Shown here: positions 63,537-64,000 of the stretch, piece by piece
Position numbering within the stretch: the first letter of the stretch is position 1
Layout of the letters: each line of letters starts with the position of its first letter
Assembly: GCF_001644605.1 (NCBI RefSeq)
Contig: NZ_CP011388.1
Location: forward strand, 2,093,001 to 2,157,000
DNA length: 64,000 bases
DNA from: Paenibacillus swuensis
Lineage (GTDB): Bacteria; Bacillota; Bacilli; Paenibacillales; DY6
Direction of reading: 5' to 3'
Notes under the pieces: generated by a model
The model's input: only the letters and a program-made list of their open reading frames with translations
Database searches by the model: none
What the model was told of the DNA's origin: nothing
Translations under genes and position numbers: made by a program

Positions 63537-64000
63537 GTAAACCATTGAAAGCTTTCATATTTGACTTGGACGGCGTCATCACAGAGTCGGCGGAATATCA
63601 TTATCTAGCCTGGAAGGCGCTGGCTGAGGAACTGGACATATCCTTCACCCGAGAATTCAACGAAGAGCTGAAAGGCATCTCGAGAATGGATTCTCTGGAC
63701 AAAATACTAACGCGCGGCGGTAGAATGAACGATTTCACGCAGGAAGAGAAAGACTCGCTAGCCACCAAGAAGAATGAGCATTATCGCACATTCATTAAGA
63801 AGATCACTCCCGATGATGTGTTGCCGGGCATTGAGCCACTGCTTGCAGAGATTCGCTCGCGCGGTTTGAAGATCGGGTTGGCCTCGGTAAGCAAGAATGC
63901 TGCGGACGTTATGAATTCCCTTAGACTGACCGAGGAATTCGACGTCATCGTAGACGCAGCAACCATCAGCAAAAGCAAGCCCGATCCGGAGATCTTCCTG
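63533..64000 (+). CDS. pgmB: Beta-phosphoglucomutase (3' end cut by window)
   Basis: The visible 156 residues start [20 protein letters not shown]. They contain the HAD nucleophile Asp11 and general acid/base Asp13, the family sequence [10 protein letters not shown] and the second HAD motif LASVSKNA. The enzyme converts beta-glucose 1-phosphate, the product of the GH65 enzyme, to glucose 6-phosphate. Its ATG overlaps the TGA of the GH65 gene (ATGA), a common arrangement for this pair. The last third is outside the window. Confidence 0.92.
   Translation, partial: MSKPLKAFIFDLDGVITESAEYHYLAWKALAEELDISFTREFNEELKGISRMDSLDKILTRGGRMNDFTQEEKDSLATKKNEHYRTFIKKITPDDVLPGIEPLLAEIRSRGLKIGLASVSKNAADVMNSLRLTEEFDVIVDAATISKSKPDPEIFL

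Overview
The window looks like a chromosomal segment of a Paenibacillus-type Firmicute. Supporting signs are Gram-positive lipoprotein signal peptides, three importer sets of the LplB/YtcP type, YesM/YesN-type two-component systems, S-layer homology (SLH) repeats, strong AGGAGG ribosome sites, sigma-A promoters and CcpA-like cre sites. No rRNA, tRNA, transposase, phage or CRISPR locus is visible.

Positions 1-51336 form a large plant-polysaccharide utilisation region, almost all on the minus strand. Module 1 (8225 to 1) encodes two sugar permeases, a binding lipoprotein, a YesN-type regulator, a YesM-type kinase and a dCache-HAMP sensor cut by the window edge. Behind it lie secreted enzymes: two clan GH-A (GH39-like) proteins (8417-12881), a GH5-like enzyme with a C-terminal CBM (13018-14499), a GH105/GH88-like unsaturated-uronyl hydrolase (15043-16491) and a large right-handed beta-helix protein with PKD, FN3 and PA14 modules (17999-21652). 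Module 2 (27949 to 21948) is a second importer with a membrane-anchored AraC-type regulator. Module 3 (43304 to 35368) encodes an AraC regulator, a YesM/YesN pair and a third importer. A divergent GH36-like alpha-galactosidase (43361-45505) and a second GH74 enzyme (45582-48479) follow. No importer carries its own ATPase gene, so a shared MsmX-type ATPase elsewhere is inferred.

The most interesting part is 28211-35247. A cell-surface protein with a cohesin-like domain, a Gly/Asn-repeat linker and three SLH repeats overlaps, through TTGA, the start of a GH74 xyloglucanase gene. That enzyme carries a dockerin-like EF-hand pair set inside an FN3 domain. This suggests a minimal cellulosome-like arrangement in which the SLH protein tethers the enzyme to the cell wall. 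The GH74 frame is interrupted by an in-frame TAA inside its discoidin domain, and three further lectin-like domains lie beyond the stop.

Two decayed copies of one glycosidase-like family (16584-17348 and 49063-50433) each meet another 5'-truncated gene head to head, which looks like deletions that removed both 5' halves. Two repeat clusters (14697-14886 and 48783-48947) sit in gene-free gaps.

From 51500 the content changes to small stress or resistance units, mostly on the plus strand: TetR, pentapeptide protein and a DrrAB-like exporter with two matching operators; two WYL regulators with divergent targets (a VOC protein and two GyrI-like proteins); a small membrane protein with an XRE regulator; an ABC-F protein; and a GH65 maltose-phosphorylase-like gene overlapping a partial beta-phosphoglucomutase gene at the right edge.
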